64,000 nt of DNA. Origin: Hymenobacter sp. BRD128. Lineage in GTDB: Bacteria; Bacteroidota; Bacteroidia; Cytophagales; Hymenobacteraceae. The DNA lies in contig NZ_CP053908.1 in the NCBI RefSeq assembly GCF_013256625.1, positions 4,340,001-4,404,000 of the forward strand, given 5' to 3'. This document shows positions 8,294 to 16,275 of this stretch, one piece after another. The first letter of the stretch is position 1. Each line of letters starts with the position of its first letter. Position numbers and translations under genes: made by a program. The notes beneath the pieces are model-generated. The model was not told where the DNA came from, did no database searches, and saw nothing but the letters and a program-made list of their open reading frames with translations.

Positions 8294-9219
8294 GATAGCC
8301 GCAGTGATTAACCCATGCTTTCGCATCGTAGCTGGTAATCCAGTCGATGGTGGAATGTAGGGCCTCTTCCAGCGCTTGGCGGGTCCGCGCCTGGGCTTGG
8401 CGCAGCTTGGTTTTGAGCTTGCTGCAGGCCTGCTGGATGGGGGTAAAGTCGGGCGAGTAAGGGGCAGAAACAGCACTTCTATGCCGCGCTGCCCCAGCCA
8501 CTCCCGCAGCCCGGTCAGGTGGTGCACCCGTAGGTTATCGAGGACTAGCACGTCCCCGCGCCGTAATTGCGGGGCCAGGATGCGCGCGATGTATAGAGCG
8601 AAACTGTGCTGATTCAAGGCTCCTTCCAGCACCTGTACCCCATGTAGCCCGTTCACGGACAAGGCGTCAATCAGCGTCAGCGAGCAGGTAGGGCGGCGCA
8701 AGGGCACGGCCCCACCCACGCGCCGGCCGCCCCGAGCTCGGCCGTAACGCCGGTATAGTCCAAGCGCAGACCGATCTCATTGAGAAAGTGAAACCGCCCT
8801 ACGTCCACACGCGCCGCGATGGCTTCGACATGCTGCTGGCGCAACAGGCCCACGCGTTCAGTTTCCCGCTCAGTGGCATGTAGGCTTTTTTTTGCGCCGC
8901 CGCCCGTGCTCGTCGAGCACGCGCCAAAGAACAGGTAAACACACGGGGCATCCCCGGCGGCTACCCAAGCCGTGCGCAATTTGGCCAGCGTCTGGTCCGG
9001 CCTCTGCTTCACCTGAACCACGAGCCAGATGTGCGCCGCCGCGTCGAGGTAGCGGGCGCGGTCGCCCCGGCCGGGCCGCGCAGCCACAGGGCCCGTGTGC
9101 CGCTGACGGCGCAACAGCTTGCCCACAAAGGCCACACTCACACAGAAACGAGCCGCCACCTGTACCTGTCGGGCACCTGGCACGGCACACGCCTGCACGA
9201 TGCGCTGGCGCAAATCCAA
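8277..9219 (-). pseudogene. IS630-family DDE transposase, three apparent frame breaks
   Basis: Read right to left, the frames give a helix-turn-helix N-terminus (ending around GRRRKKK), then KKSLHATERETERVGLLR, then RRYGRARGGRRVGGAVPL, then the DDE core with VLDNLRVHH and LFLP, and last YSPDFTPIQQACSKLK. These are consecutive parts of one IS630 transposase of about 310 residues. The breaks lie at an A8/T8 run (8886-8893), around 8752-8757, and at a G4 run (8461-8464). Each is repaired by adding a single base, so the gene may be intact in the real genome. As written, it cannot be translated in one piece. Confidence 0.85.
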
Positions 9220-9263
9220 AGAATAAGCTTGCCTAGCAGCTAGTTACGCAAGGCACCCAAAAG

Positions 9264-9296
9264 CAGCTACACCGTTCGCTAATCCACTATAAGCTG
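9264..9296 (-). repeat. IS630 terminal inverted repeat, right end
   Basis: Complement of the left end with several mismatches; holds the matching TATA and GAACGGTGTA parts. It lies about 45 bp upstream of the transposase start. Confidence 0.75.
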
Positions 9297-9465
9297 ATTG
9301 ATTAGCCTCGCTAGTGGCGATGACACATGGAGCATTCTCATTAGGTAGTACTGATAATTACACCTTACGTTCGTAAGTCAGGTGGCACGAGTAAGCCAGC
9401 TACTTAATGAGCTGGCACCCGCCGCTGGCTCATCCAGAAATTAAGCTGTTAGCCAATCGATTTTT

Positions 9466-9861
9466 TCACCAAACATTTAGTATTTTAAATAAATATGTAT
9501 AAGTGATAAATTTTACTAATCGACGCAACATGAACTGGCAGAAACCGGCTTCGATAATCGTCTCGCTCACAAGTGGATTGGTCTCGTAGTCGCGGCCCGC
9601 CACGCGTCGGTACTTACTGAGCCAACCGAAATTGCGCTCCACAACCCAGCGCCGGGGTAGCACCACGAAGCCCTTGGTACCGTGTGGGGCCCGTACCACC
9701 TCCACGCGCAGGCCCAGTGCCGCGGCAGCCGTGGCCACTAACGGCCCTTGGTAGCGGGCGTCAGCCCAGAGCAACTGCAACTGCGGCGCGTTGGCCCTCG
9801 CCTCGGCCAGCACCGCAGTAGCGCCGACGGGGTCTTGCACGCTAGCCGCCTGCACCAGCAC
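9466..9861 (-). pseudogene. IS5-type (IS4 superfamily) transposase, C-terminal remnant
   Basis: About 131 codons. The part ADARYQGPLV, then GFVVLPRRWVVERNFGWLSKYRR and YETN, is the end of an IS5-group DDE transposase, including the catalytic Glu region (VVERNFGWL). The N-terminal two thirds, with the first two catalytic Asp residues, are missing: the frame opens directly beside the rpmA terminator. The last ten codons and the flank are AT-rich. This is a truncated relic, and together with the IS630 copy it brackets the region beside the GT8 gene. Confidence 0.8.
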
Positions 9862-9873
9862 TGCAAATCAACG

Positions 9874-9906
9874 CAAAAAAGGCCGCTCCGGTAAGGAGCA
9901 GCCTTT
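9874..9906 (-). terminator. Rho-independent terminator of rplU-rpmA
   Basis: Read on the minus strand, a nine-base stem GGCTGCTCC/GGAGCGGCC with a five-base loop is followed by six T. It lies just downstream of the rpmA stop. Confidence 0.85.
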
Positions 9907-9930
9907 TCATTGTACTAGGCGAAGCAGCAA

Positions 9931-10206
9931 TTAAGCAACGGCAGCTTCGGGAGCTACGGGCACGACCGACACGAACGAACGGTCGCCGCGGCCAATCTTA
10001 AACTGCACGGTGCCATCAACCAGCGCAAACAGCGTGTGGTCTTTGCCGATGCCCACGTTGGTGCCGGGGTGGTGCTTGGTGCCACGCTGACGCACGATGA
10101 TGTTGCCAGCGATGAGCGACTGCCCACCGAAGATTTTCACGCCGAGGCGCTTGCTATGCGATTCACGGCCGTTGTTTGACGAGCCTACGCCTTTTTTGTG
10201 TGCCAT
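9931..10206 (-). CDS. rpmA: 50S ribosomal protein L27
   Basis: The 91-residue product starts MAHKKGVGSSNNGRES and continues through RLGVKIFGGQ and GNIIVRQRGT, the conserved L27 sequence whose N-terminus reaches the peptidyl-transferase centre. Length is normal with a short Ala/Val-rich tail. It is the second gene of the usual rplU-rpmA pair, 97 bp behind rplU; the gap holds heptamer-periodic repeats. A terminator follows. Confidence 0.97.
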   Translation of the reverse strand: MAHKKGVGSSNNGRESHSKRLGVKIFGGQSLIAGNIIVRQRGTKHHPGTNVGIGKDHTLFALVDGTVQFKIGRGDRSFVSVVPVAPEAAVA

Positions 10207-10220
10207 GGTAAGTTAAATAT

Positions 10221-10297
10221 TGAATGCTGAATTTTAAGTGCTGAATGAGGAAGTATGATGGCGGTTAGCGCAGTCAACAGTCAACATTCACCCTTCA
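10221..10297. repeat. Heptamer-periodic inverted repeat between rplU and rpmA
   Basis: On one side (10221-10248) the sequence runs in units of seven: TGAATGC, TGAATTT, TAAGTGC, TGAATGA. On the other side (10271-10297) it runs AGTCAAC, AGTCAAC, ATTCACC, and its complement resembles the first side (TGAAGGG, TGAATGT, TGACTGT). The whole is an imperfect inverted repeat in the intercistronic gap. It belongs with the similar arrays at about 47.98-48.08 kb and 63.10-63.19 kb. Confidence 0.6.
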
Positions 10298-10303
10298 AAA
10301 TTT

Positions 10304-10609
10304 CTAGCCGATGCTGTTAATCAGAACTTTGGTGAACTGCTGGCGGTGGCCATTCAGTTTCTTGTATCCTTTGCGGCGCTTCTTCTTGAACACCAATACT
10401 TTGTCGCCCTGCACGTGGGCTACGATGGTGCCTTTCACCAGTACGTTCAGCTCGGGAGCACCGATGCTGAGCGTGCCGTTGTCGTCGGTCAGCAGGGCTT
10501 TGCCCAACTCTACCGAGTCACCGACATTACCGGCCAGACGCTGGGCGTAAACAAATTTATTAGCCTCAACCTTAGTCTGTTGGCCGGCGATATTGACAAT
10601 GGCGTACAT
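10304..10609 (-). CDS. rplU: 50S ribosomal protein L21
   Basis: The 101-residue product begins MYAIVNIAGQQTKVE and ends with the basic RNA-binding part FKKKRRKGYKKLNGHRQ, both diagnostic of L21. Length is normal. It leads the rplU-rpmA operon on the minus strand and has a strong Bacteroidota promoter 35 bp upstream. Confidence 0.97.
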   Translation of the reverse strand: MYAIVNIAGQQTKVEANKFVYAQRLAGNVGDSVELGKALLTDDNGTLSIGAPELNVLVKGTIVAHVQGDKVLVFKKKRRKGYKKLNGHRQQFTKVLINSIG

Positions 10610-10643
10610 CTTATTTCCGCTGGAGGTTTCTCAAAAGGGAACG

Positions 10644-10675
10644 CAAAAGTACGGTGCCTTTTCGGTAAAACCAAA
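10644..10675 (-). promoter_or_regulatory. rplU promoter (TTTG-N20-TACTTTTG)
   Basis: On the minus strand, TTTG at 10675-10672 is followed after 20 bases by TACTTTTG at 10651-10644. This is a full match to the Bacteroidota housekeeping promoter. The leader to the rplU ATG is about 28 bases. Confidence 0.82.
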
Positions 10676-10789
10676 CCTAAGTCATTAATCGTCATTCACT
10701 GGGCAAAAAATAGCGCTGGTTCAAGCATATTTTCTACCGCAGTGGCTAAGTGCCTGAAAGCAAGAAGCTGCACAGGTTACCTGGGCTTT

Positions 10790-10829
10790 TGTGGACAACC
10801 AACGTTATCCACAGAAAGAATGTGGATAA
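10790..10829. promoter_or_regulatory. Three DnaA-box sequences in the rplU-nrdB intergenic region
   Basis: Two perfect matches to TTATCCACA occur in opposite orientation (10805-10813 forward, 10821-10829 reverse), and a third with one mismatch (10790-10798, reverse). The centres are 15-16 bp apart. They lie about 120-155 bp upstream of the nrdB -7 box. DnaA boxes upstream of a ribonucleotide reductase operon are known from E. coli nrdAB; a similar link of replication initiation and dNTP supply is inferred here. The cluster is too small and the neighbours are wrong for a clear oriC. Confidence 0.65.
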
Positions 10830-10922
10830 GTAGCTATAAATCGGCAATTTTGCCTCTTTTAGTTCATGCGCTACTCAGAGTAGGCGGCGCGGGCAGTGAA
10901 AGCCGGCCATTGCAAACGGTGC

Positions 10923-10953
10923 TTTCGGCTAGGGGGTTGCCCGGCTATCTTTG
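10923..10953 (+). promoter_or_regulatory. Probable nrdB promoter (TTTC-N19-TATCTTTG)
   Basis: TATCTTTG at 10946-10953 fits TAnnTTTG exactly. A near-match TTTC sits 19 bases upstream (10923-10926). The leader to the nrdB ATG at 11046 would be about 85 bases. The three DnaA boxes lie upstream. Confidence 0.65.
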
Positions 10954-11045
10954 AAAACCGGTCGGGCCAGGGCCGAACAACCGCCAGCCGGTTCGGTTAG
11001 CCCGCTAGCTTGTCACTTCGTTAATTCCGAAACCCGTTACGTTTT

Positions 11046-12005
11046 ATGGAGCCCCTACTCGCCGAAAACCCCAACCGTTTCGTCCTCTTCCCCATCCAAA
11101 ACCCGCAGGTGTGGGAGTTTTATAAAAAGGCGGAAGCCTCGTTCTGGACGGCCGAGGAAATCGACCTCTCGCAGGACCAGAAAGACTGGAACGGCCTGAA
11201 TGACAACGAACGCCATTTCATTAAGCACGTGCTGGCGTTCTTCGCCGCCAGCGATGGCATCGTGAACGAAAATCTGGCCATCAACTTCATGCAGGAAGTG
11301 CAGATGCCCGAGGCGCGCTGCTTCTACGGCTTCCAGATTATGATGGAAAATATTCACAGCGAAACGTACTCGCTGCTGATTGACACCTACATCAAAGACC
11401 CCAAGGAAAAGGACTATCTCTTCAACGCTCTCGAAACGGTGCCCGCCGTGCAGAAGAAAGGCCAGTGGGCGCTGACGTGGATTAACTCCGACAACTTCGC
11501 CGAGCGCCTCATTGCCTTCGCGGCCGTAGAAGGTATCTTTTTCTCGGGCTCGTTCTGCTCCATCTTCTGGCTTAAGAAGCGCGGCCTGATGCCGGGCCTC
11601 ACGTTTTCCAACGAGCTGATTTCGCGCGATGAAGGACTGCACTGCGACTTTGCCTGCCTGCTCTACAGCTACCTCGAAAACAAGCTGCCCGAGGAGCGCG
11701 TGCACGCCATCATCCGCGACGCGGTGACCATTGAGCAGGAGTTCGTAACCGATGCGCTGCCGGTGAGCCTCATTGGCATGAATGCGCGCACCATGAGCCA
11801 GTACATCGAGTTCGTGGCCGACCGCCTGCTGGTGTCGCTAGGGTGCGCCAAGATTTACAATGCCACCAACCCCTTCGATTTCATGGAAATGATTTCGGTG
11901 CAGGGCAAAACCAACTTCTTCGAGAAGCGCGTGGCCGAGTACCAGAAGTCGGGCGTGATGAGTGAGCGGGCCGATAACGCTTTCTCACTCGACGAGGATT
12001 TTTAA
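11046..12005 (+). CDS. nrdB: Ribonucleoside-diphosphate reductase, beta subunit (class Ia)
   Basis: The 319-residue R2 protein makes and holds the tyrosyl radical for dNTP synthesis. The di-iron ligands can be read by family position: Asp 70 (ASDGIVNEN), Glu 101 and His 104 (MENIHSE), Glu 162 (AVEGIFF), Glu 196 and His 199 (SRDEGLHCD). The radical Tyr is at 108 (ETYSLL). The sequence is of the eukaryote-like R2 type. The C-terminal tail NAFSLDEDF is the peptide that docks on the alpha subunit. nrdA is on the same strand but 1.8 kb downstream, with a reversed glycosyltransferase between, so each has its own promoter. A large palindrome ends the gene. Confidence 0.95.
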   Translation: MEPLLAENPNRFVLFPIQNPQVWEFYKKAEASFWTAEEIDLSQDQKDWNGLNDNERHFIKHVLAFFAASDGIVNENLAINFMQEVQMPEARCFYGFQIMMENIHSETYSLLIDTYIKDPKEKDYLFNALETVPAVQKKGQWALTWINSDNFAERLIAFAAVEGIFFSGSFCSIFWLKKRGLMPGLTFSNELISRDEGLHCDFACLLYSYLENKLPEERVHAIIRDAVTIEQEFVTDALPVSLIGMNARTMSQYIEFVADRLLVSLGCAKIYNATNPFDFMEMISVQGKTNFFEKRVAEYQKSGVMSERADNAFSLDEDF

Positions 12006-12078
12006 GCCCTTAGCTAACGAAAGAAGCCCTGACTGCCGGCCGGCAGTCAGGGCTTCTTTCGTTAGCTAAGGGCTTAAA
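12001..12078. terminator. 78-bp perfect palindrome, probable two-way terminator
   Basis: Bases 12001-12039 are the exact reverse complement of 12040-12078: a 39-bp stem with no mismatch and no spacer. It begins inside the nrdB stop codon and lies between convergent nrdB and the GT4 gene. Read in either direction the arm begins or ends with T/A-rich bases, so it may stop transcription from both sides. Such length is well beyond a usual terminator stem. Confidence 0.7.
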
Positions 12079-12166
12079 TTCCACTGGACCGTAGTCGTCC
12101 CTGGCACGAGGCAGATACCCTAGCGGTGGCGACTACCGAATGGGTTGGCTGCGCGACTCCTGGCGG

Positions 12167-13413
12167 CTACTTTCGCGCAAAAACGTCCTCGATGATGTGC
12201 AGCCACTTCTGCATCATCTTGGCGGGAGTAAAGTCCTGCACCCGCAGCTGCCCTTGCCGGGCGTAATAAGTCCGGCGGGCGGGGTCCTGTAGCAGCAGGT
12301 AGAGCGTATTGGCCCACTCGGCCAAGGCAGACTGCTGAAAATCAGCGCTGAGCAAGGGCATCAGTACGCCGTAGTCGGCCCATTCCGTGGTGGTGGCTAC
12401 GTGGGTGGGCGGCGTGGTAGGGGCCAGGATTTCGCGGGGGCCCGTTGGGCAGTCAGTCGTCACGACCGGCACGCCGCACACCATCGCTTCGCACAAGGCT
12501 AGCGGGAAGCCCTCCCAATCGGAGGGAAACACGAACAGCGTGGCGCGCCGCAGGTAGCGAAACGGATTTTTCTGAAAGCCCAGGTAGTACACATCGTACT
12601 CCTGGTCGAGCGGGTCGTTGTTCCAGGCTTGGTAGGCGCGCAGGCCCAGCTCCTGGGTACGCTCCAGCAGCGCCGCGCGGCGCTCGCCATCGCCCAGAAA
12701 TACCAGCTTACTGTCGGGCTGCCGCTGGCGCAGCGCCGCAAAGACATCGAGCAGCGGCAGCTGATTCTTCTGCACCGTCAGCCGCCCCGAGGTCACCAGC
12801 ACATTGGGCTGGCTGAACAGCTGCTCATACTGCGGCTCAATGGGCTCGTGCGCCTTGGCCAGCATCTGGTCGATGTGGAAGAAGTTGTTGATGACCGTAA
12901 TGCGCTCGGGGGCAATGCCATAAGCGCCGATTAATTCCTGGCGCAGCTCCCGGCTCACCGTCACGATGTGGTCGGGCGGCGGTAGAAAAAGGGCAGCAGC
13001 ACCCGCTGCCGGAGCCAGCCCAGCCAGCCGGCTATGTTGGCATCGTGCACCTTGGAGCCGTGGATGACGGCAATAGTGCGCTCGCCTACTCGGCTCAGTA
13101 GGTTGGCGTAGTCGGCGCCTTCCAGGTGGCTGATGCTGAGGTTAATATTTTTTTCGCGCTTGATTTTGCGGAGGTGCTGCAAACGCTGGTAAAAGCTCTG
13201 CAGCTTAGCCAGCACGCTGGCGCCGCCGCCCACCTCCAGGCTCACCACCGGGTTGCCGCTCGGGTACACATCGGGCAAGTCGAGGTTGAACACGCACTCG
13301 GTCACGTTGAACCGCGCGGCCAGCTCCACGCTGTGGTCGTGAAAAACCTGTTGAGCGCCGCCAAAGCCAAAGCACGGGATTACCAGCAGAATATTCTTGT
13401 TTACCTCACTCAT
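12167..13413 (-). pseudogene. GT4-family glycosyltransferase, one apparent frame break
   Basis: Two overlapping frames make one GT4 (GT-B fold) enzyme of about 415 residues. The N-terminal frame starts at the ATG at 13413 with NILLVIPCFGFGGAQQV, the family's glycine-rich opening. It runs to about 12970. The C-terminal frame picks up at DHIVTVSRELRQEL and holds the donor-binding motif with two Glu eight apart (EGFPLALCE) and GVPVVTTDCPTGPREIL. The break lies between 12964 and 12990, near an A5 run and GGCGGC; one added base restores the frame. As written, the second part could also start at a GTG overlapping the first stop. Acceptor unknown; a role in LPS or exopolysaccharide is likely. It lies reversed between nrdB and nrdA. 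Confidence 0.82.
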
Positions 13414-13836
13414 TACTACCTGGCTAGCACCTATGGCCCAGTGGGGATTGGGAGTGGAAAGGACATTGCGTAGCTGCCAGGCGAGGATGAGTCGGGCTTG
13501 GCAAAGGACGCGGGCCGGCGTAGCTTCCCCAAAAGTACGCCGGCTAGCCAGAAGCCGGTAGGCCTTGCCGAATCGGGCCCCCGCGAAAATGGCCGCCCGA
13601 CGTAGCTGGATATAAGTCAAAATAACCCGAGGGCGCCGAATTTTTGCCGGAGTGGCCGGATGGTTTATTTTAAAAACGGCCCGGCAGCCTCATTTTCAGG
13701 CTATGTGGAAAACTTCTAAATTTTTCTCTTGGCTACCCCAAACATGGGAACTAATTTCCGGCTTTAAAGCACCGCAGCTTCGCAAGAGAGGCTAGCCAGA
13801 TTAGTAGTCTTTGCCCACCATAGCACTCCTCATAAT
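13414..13836. other. Intergenic region between the GT4 gene and nrdA
   Basis: This 423-bp divergent gap should hold promoters for both genes. An open frame continues upstream of the GT4 start to 13620 but has no family match. From about 13620 the sequence is AT-rich. Just before nrdA, TAGTCTTTG at 13805-13813 resembles a -7 box with one extra spacer base. No DnaA box and no clear NrdR box were seen. Confidence 0.5.
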
Positions 13837-16212
13837 ATGCTCGTAATCAAACGCGATGGCCGCCGCGAGTCGGTCAAGTTCGACAAAGTCACCGCCCGCA
13901 TTGAAAAACTTTGCTACGGGCTTAATCAAAATTTCGTGTCGCCCATTGAGGTGGCCAAGAAGGTCATCGACGGCATCTACGATGGCGTGACGACCATCGA
14001 GCTCGACAACCTGGCGGCGGAGACGGCGGCGTCGCTCACCACGCGGCACCCCGACTACGCCATTCTGGCGGCGCGCATCGCGGTGAGCAACCTGCACAAA
14101 GTAACCTCGAAGTCGTTTTCGAGCACCATGAAGCGGCTGTATACCTACGAGGACCCCAAGAATGGCGACAACGCTTCGCTCATCGCCAAGGACGTGTGGG
14201 AGGTGATTCACAAGCACGCGCACACCCTGGACTCGGCCATTATCTACGACCGCGACTACAACTACGATTTCTTCGGTTTTAAGACCCTGGAGCGCTCGTA
14301 TTTGCTGCGCCTCGATGGCAAGGTGGTGGAGCGGCCCCAGCACATGCTGATGCGCGTGTCGGTGGGCATCCACAAGGACGATATCGACTCGGCCATCAAG
14401 ACCTACAACATGATGAGCGAGCGCTGGATGACCCACGCTACCCCCACCTTGTTCAACGCCGGCACGCCCAAGCCGCAGATGTCGTCGTGCTTCCTGCTGA
14501 CGGTGAAGGACGACTCAATTGAGGGCATCTACGAGACGCTGAAGGACTGCGCGCTGATTTCGCAGAGCGCGGGCGGCATCGGGCTGGCCGTGCACAACGT
14601 GCGCGCCACGGGCTCCTACATCAAGGGCACCAACGGCAACTCCAACGGCCTGGTACCGATGCTGAAGGTGTTTAACGACACGGCCCGCTACGTGGACCAG
14701 GGCGGCGGCAAGCGCAAGGGCGCGTTCGCCATTTACCTGGAGCCCTGGCACGCTGATATTTTCGAATTCCTGGACTTGAAGAAGAACCACGGCAAGGAGG
14801 AAATGCGCGCCCGCGACTTGTTTTACGCCCTCTGGACGCCCGACCTGTTCATGAAGCGCGTGGAAGCCAACGGCGACTGGACGCTGATGTGCCCCCACGA
14901 GTGCCCCGGCCTCGACACCACCTGGGGCCCCGAGTTCGAGAAGCTCTACACCAAGTACGAGCGCGAGGGCCGCGGCCGCAAGACCATCAAGGCGCAGGAG
15001 CTGTGGTTCCACATCCTGGAAAGCCAGACCGAGACGGGCACGCCCTACATGCTCTTCAAGGACGCCGCCAACGGCAAGAGCAACCAGCAGAACCTAGGGA
15101 CGATTAAGTCGAGCAACCTCTGCACCGAGATTATGGAGTACACCGACAAGGACGAGATTGCGGTGTGCAACCTCGCCTCGCTGGCGCTGCCCCGCTACCT
15201 CGTGGAAGACAGCCACGGCAACCTGCGCTTCGACCACGACAAGCTGTTCGAAATCACCTACCAGACTACGTTGAACCTCAACAAGGTAATCGACGTGAAC
15301 TACTACCCGGTGCCCGAAACCGAGCGCTCCAACTTCCGCCACCGGCCCATCGGCCTAGGGGTGCAGGGCCTGGCCGATACGTTTATCGCGCTGCGCATGC
15401 CCTTCGAGAGCGACGAAGCCAAGGGCCTGAACGAGGACATCTTCGAGACGATTTACTTCGCGGCCATGACGGCTTCGAAGGACCTGGCCATGAAGGACGG
15501 GGCCTACGAAACCTTCCCCGGCTCGCCCCTGAGCGAGGGCAAGTTCCAGTTTGACCTCTGGGGCGTGACGCCCAAGTCGGGCCGCTGGGATTGGGATACG
15601 CTGCGCGGCCAGGTAGTGGAGCACGGTGTGCGCAACTCGCTGCTGGTGGCGCCCATGCCCACCGCCAGCACCGCCCAGATTCTGGGCAACAACGAGTCGT
15701 TTGAGCCCTACACCAGCAACATTTACGTGCGGCGCGTGCTCAGCGGCGAGTTTATGGTGGTGAACAAGCACCTGCTGAAGGACCTCGTGAAGCTGGGCCT
15801 CTGGAACGAGCAGATGAAGCAGGACATCATCGCGGCCAATGGCTCGGTGCAGGGCATTGCCCGCGTGCCGCAGCACATCAAGGACCTGTACAAGACGGTG
15901 TGGGAGATTTCGCAGCGCACCATCATCGACATGGCCGCCGACCGGGGCGCCTACATCTGCCAGAGCCAGAGCCTGAACCTGCACGTGCAGAACCCCAACT
16001 TCGGCAAGCTCACCAGCATGCACTTCCACAGCTGGAAGCGCGGCCTCAAAACCGGCATGTACTACCTGCGCACCAAAGCCGCCGCCGACGCCATCAAGTT
16101 CACGGTGGAAAAGCAAGCCGCCGAAACCCTAGAGCCCATGTACGCCCAGAACCAAGCCGACATGGCCTGCTCGCTCGATAACCCCGACGCCTGCGAGGCG
16201 TGTGGTTCGTAA
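13837..16212 (+). CDS. nrdA: Ribonucleoside-diphosphate reductase, alpha subunit (class Ia)
   Basis: The 791-residue R1 protein reduces ribonucleotides. An ATP-cone fills the first 90 residues (MLVIKRDGRRESVKFDKV), so allosteric activity control is likely. Active-site cysteines can be read: Cys 218 (SSCFLL) and Cys 429 in NLCTEI, with the PMPTASTAQILGNNES nucleotide loop after residue 600. The C-terminal relay pair is Cys 786 and Cys 789 (DACEACGS). Length is normal. GCTAGCC, so common in the other genes, is absent, as expected of a highly expressed gene with selected codons. It is separated from nrdB and followed by a strong terminator. Confidence 0.96.
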   Translation: MLVIKRDGRRESVKFDKVTARIEKLCYGLNQNFVSPIEVAKKVIDGIYDGVTTIELDNLAAETAASLTTRHPDYAILAARIAVSNLHKVTSKSFSSTMKRLYTYEDPKNGDNASLIAKDVWEVIHKHAHTLDSAIIYDRDYNYDFFGFKTLERSYLLRLDGKVVERPQHMLMRVSVGIHKDDIDSAIKTYNMMSERWMTHATPTLFNAGTPKPQMSSCFLLTVKDDSIEGIYETLKDCALISQSAGGIGLAVHNVRATGSYIKGTNGNSNGLVPMLKVFNDTARYVDQGGGKRKGAFAIYLEPWHADIFEFLDLKKNHGKEEMRARDLFYALWTPDLFMKRVEANGDWTLMCPHECPGLDTTWGPEFEKLYTKYEREGRGRKTIKAQELWFHILESQTETGTPYMLFKDAANGKSNQQNLGTIKSSNLCTEIMEYTDKDEIAVCNLASLALPRYLVEDSHGNLRFDHDKLFEITYQTTLNLNKVIDVNYYPVPETERSNFRHRPIGLGVQGLADTFIALRMPFESDEAKGLNEDIFETIYFAAMTASKDLAMKDGAYETFPGSPLSEGKFQFDLWGVTPKSGRWDWDTLRGQVVEHGVRNSLLVAPMPTASTAQILGNNESFEPYTSNIYVRRVLSGEFMVVNKHLLKDLVKLGLWNEQMKQDIIAANGSVQGIARVPQHIKDLYKTVWEISQRTIIDMAADRGAYICQSQSLNLHVQNPNFGKLTSMHFHSWKRGLKTGMYYLRTKAAADAIKFTVEKQAAETLEPMYAQNQADMACSLDNPDACEACGS

Positions 16213-16213
16213 G

Positions 16214-16249
16214 AAAAAAGCCGGGAGTTATTAACTCCCGGCTTTTTTT
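16214..16249 (+). terminator. nrdA terminator
   Basis: A perfect stem GCCGGGAGTTA/TAACTCCCGGC with a minimal loop is followed by seven T, right after the nrdA stop. A-run on the other side makes it usable in both directions. Confidence 0.9.
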
Positions 16250-16275
16250 ATAATCGCTAGCTAAGCAAATGGTAG

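Larger units (their letters stand above)
8262..9296. mobile_element. IS630-family insertion sequence
   Basis: The element is about 1.0 kb, a usual length for IS630. The ends form imperfect inverted repeats: 8262-8293 matches the complement of 9264-9296 over about 30 bases, with the shared core TATAGYGGATT followed by GAACGGTGTA. Both ends carry TATA (8267-8270 and 9288-9291), which fits TA target duplication, a hallmark of IS630/Tc1 elements. One transposase gene on the minus strand fills the interior. The exact outer edges cannot be fixed to the base. Confidence 0.85.

Noticed and set aside
10221..10297. CRISPR-like array
   Set aside because: The seven-base units have no spacers and form inverted repeats; no cas genes are seen anywhere in the window.
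10790..10829. Chromosome origin (oriC) at the DnaA boxes
   Set aside because: Only three boxes, no long AT-rich unwinding stretch and no dnaA or typical origin neighbours. Regulation of nrdB is the simpler reading, though not proven.
12961..13620. Two separate overlapping glycosyltransferase genes
   Set aside because: The first lacks the donor-binding half and the second lacks the acceptor half; together they make one GT4 enzyme, so one broken gene is the better reading.
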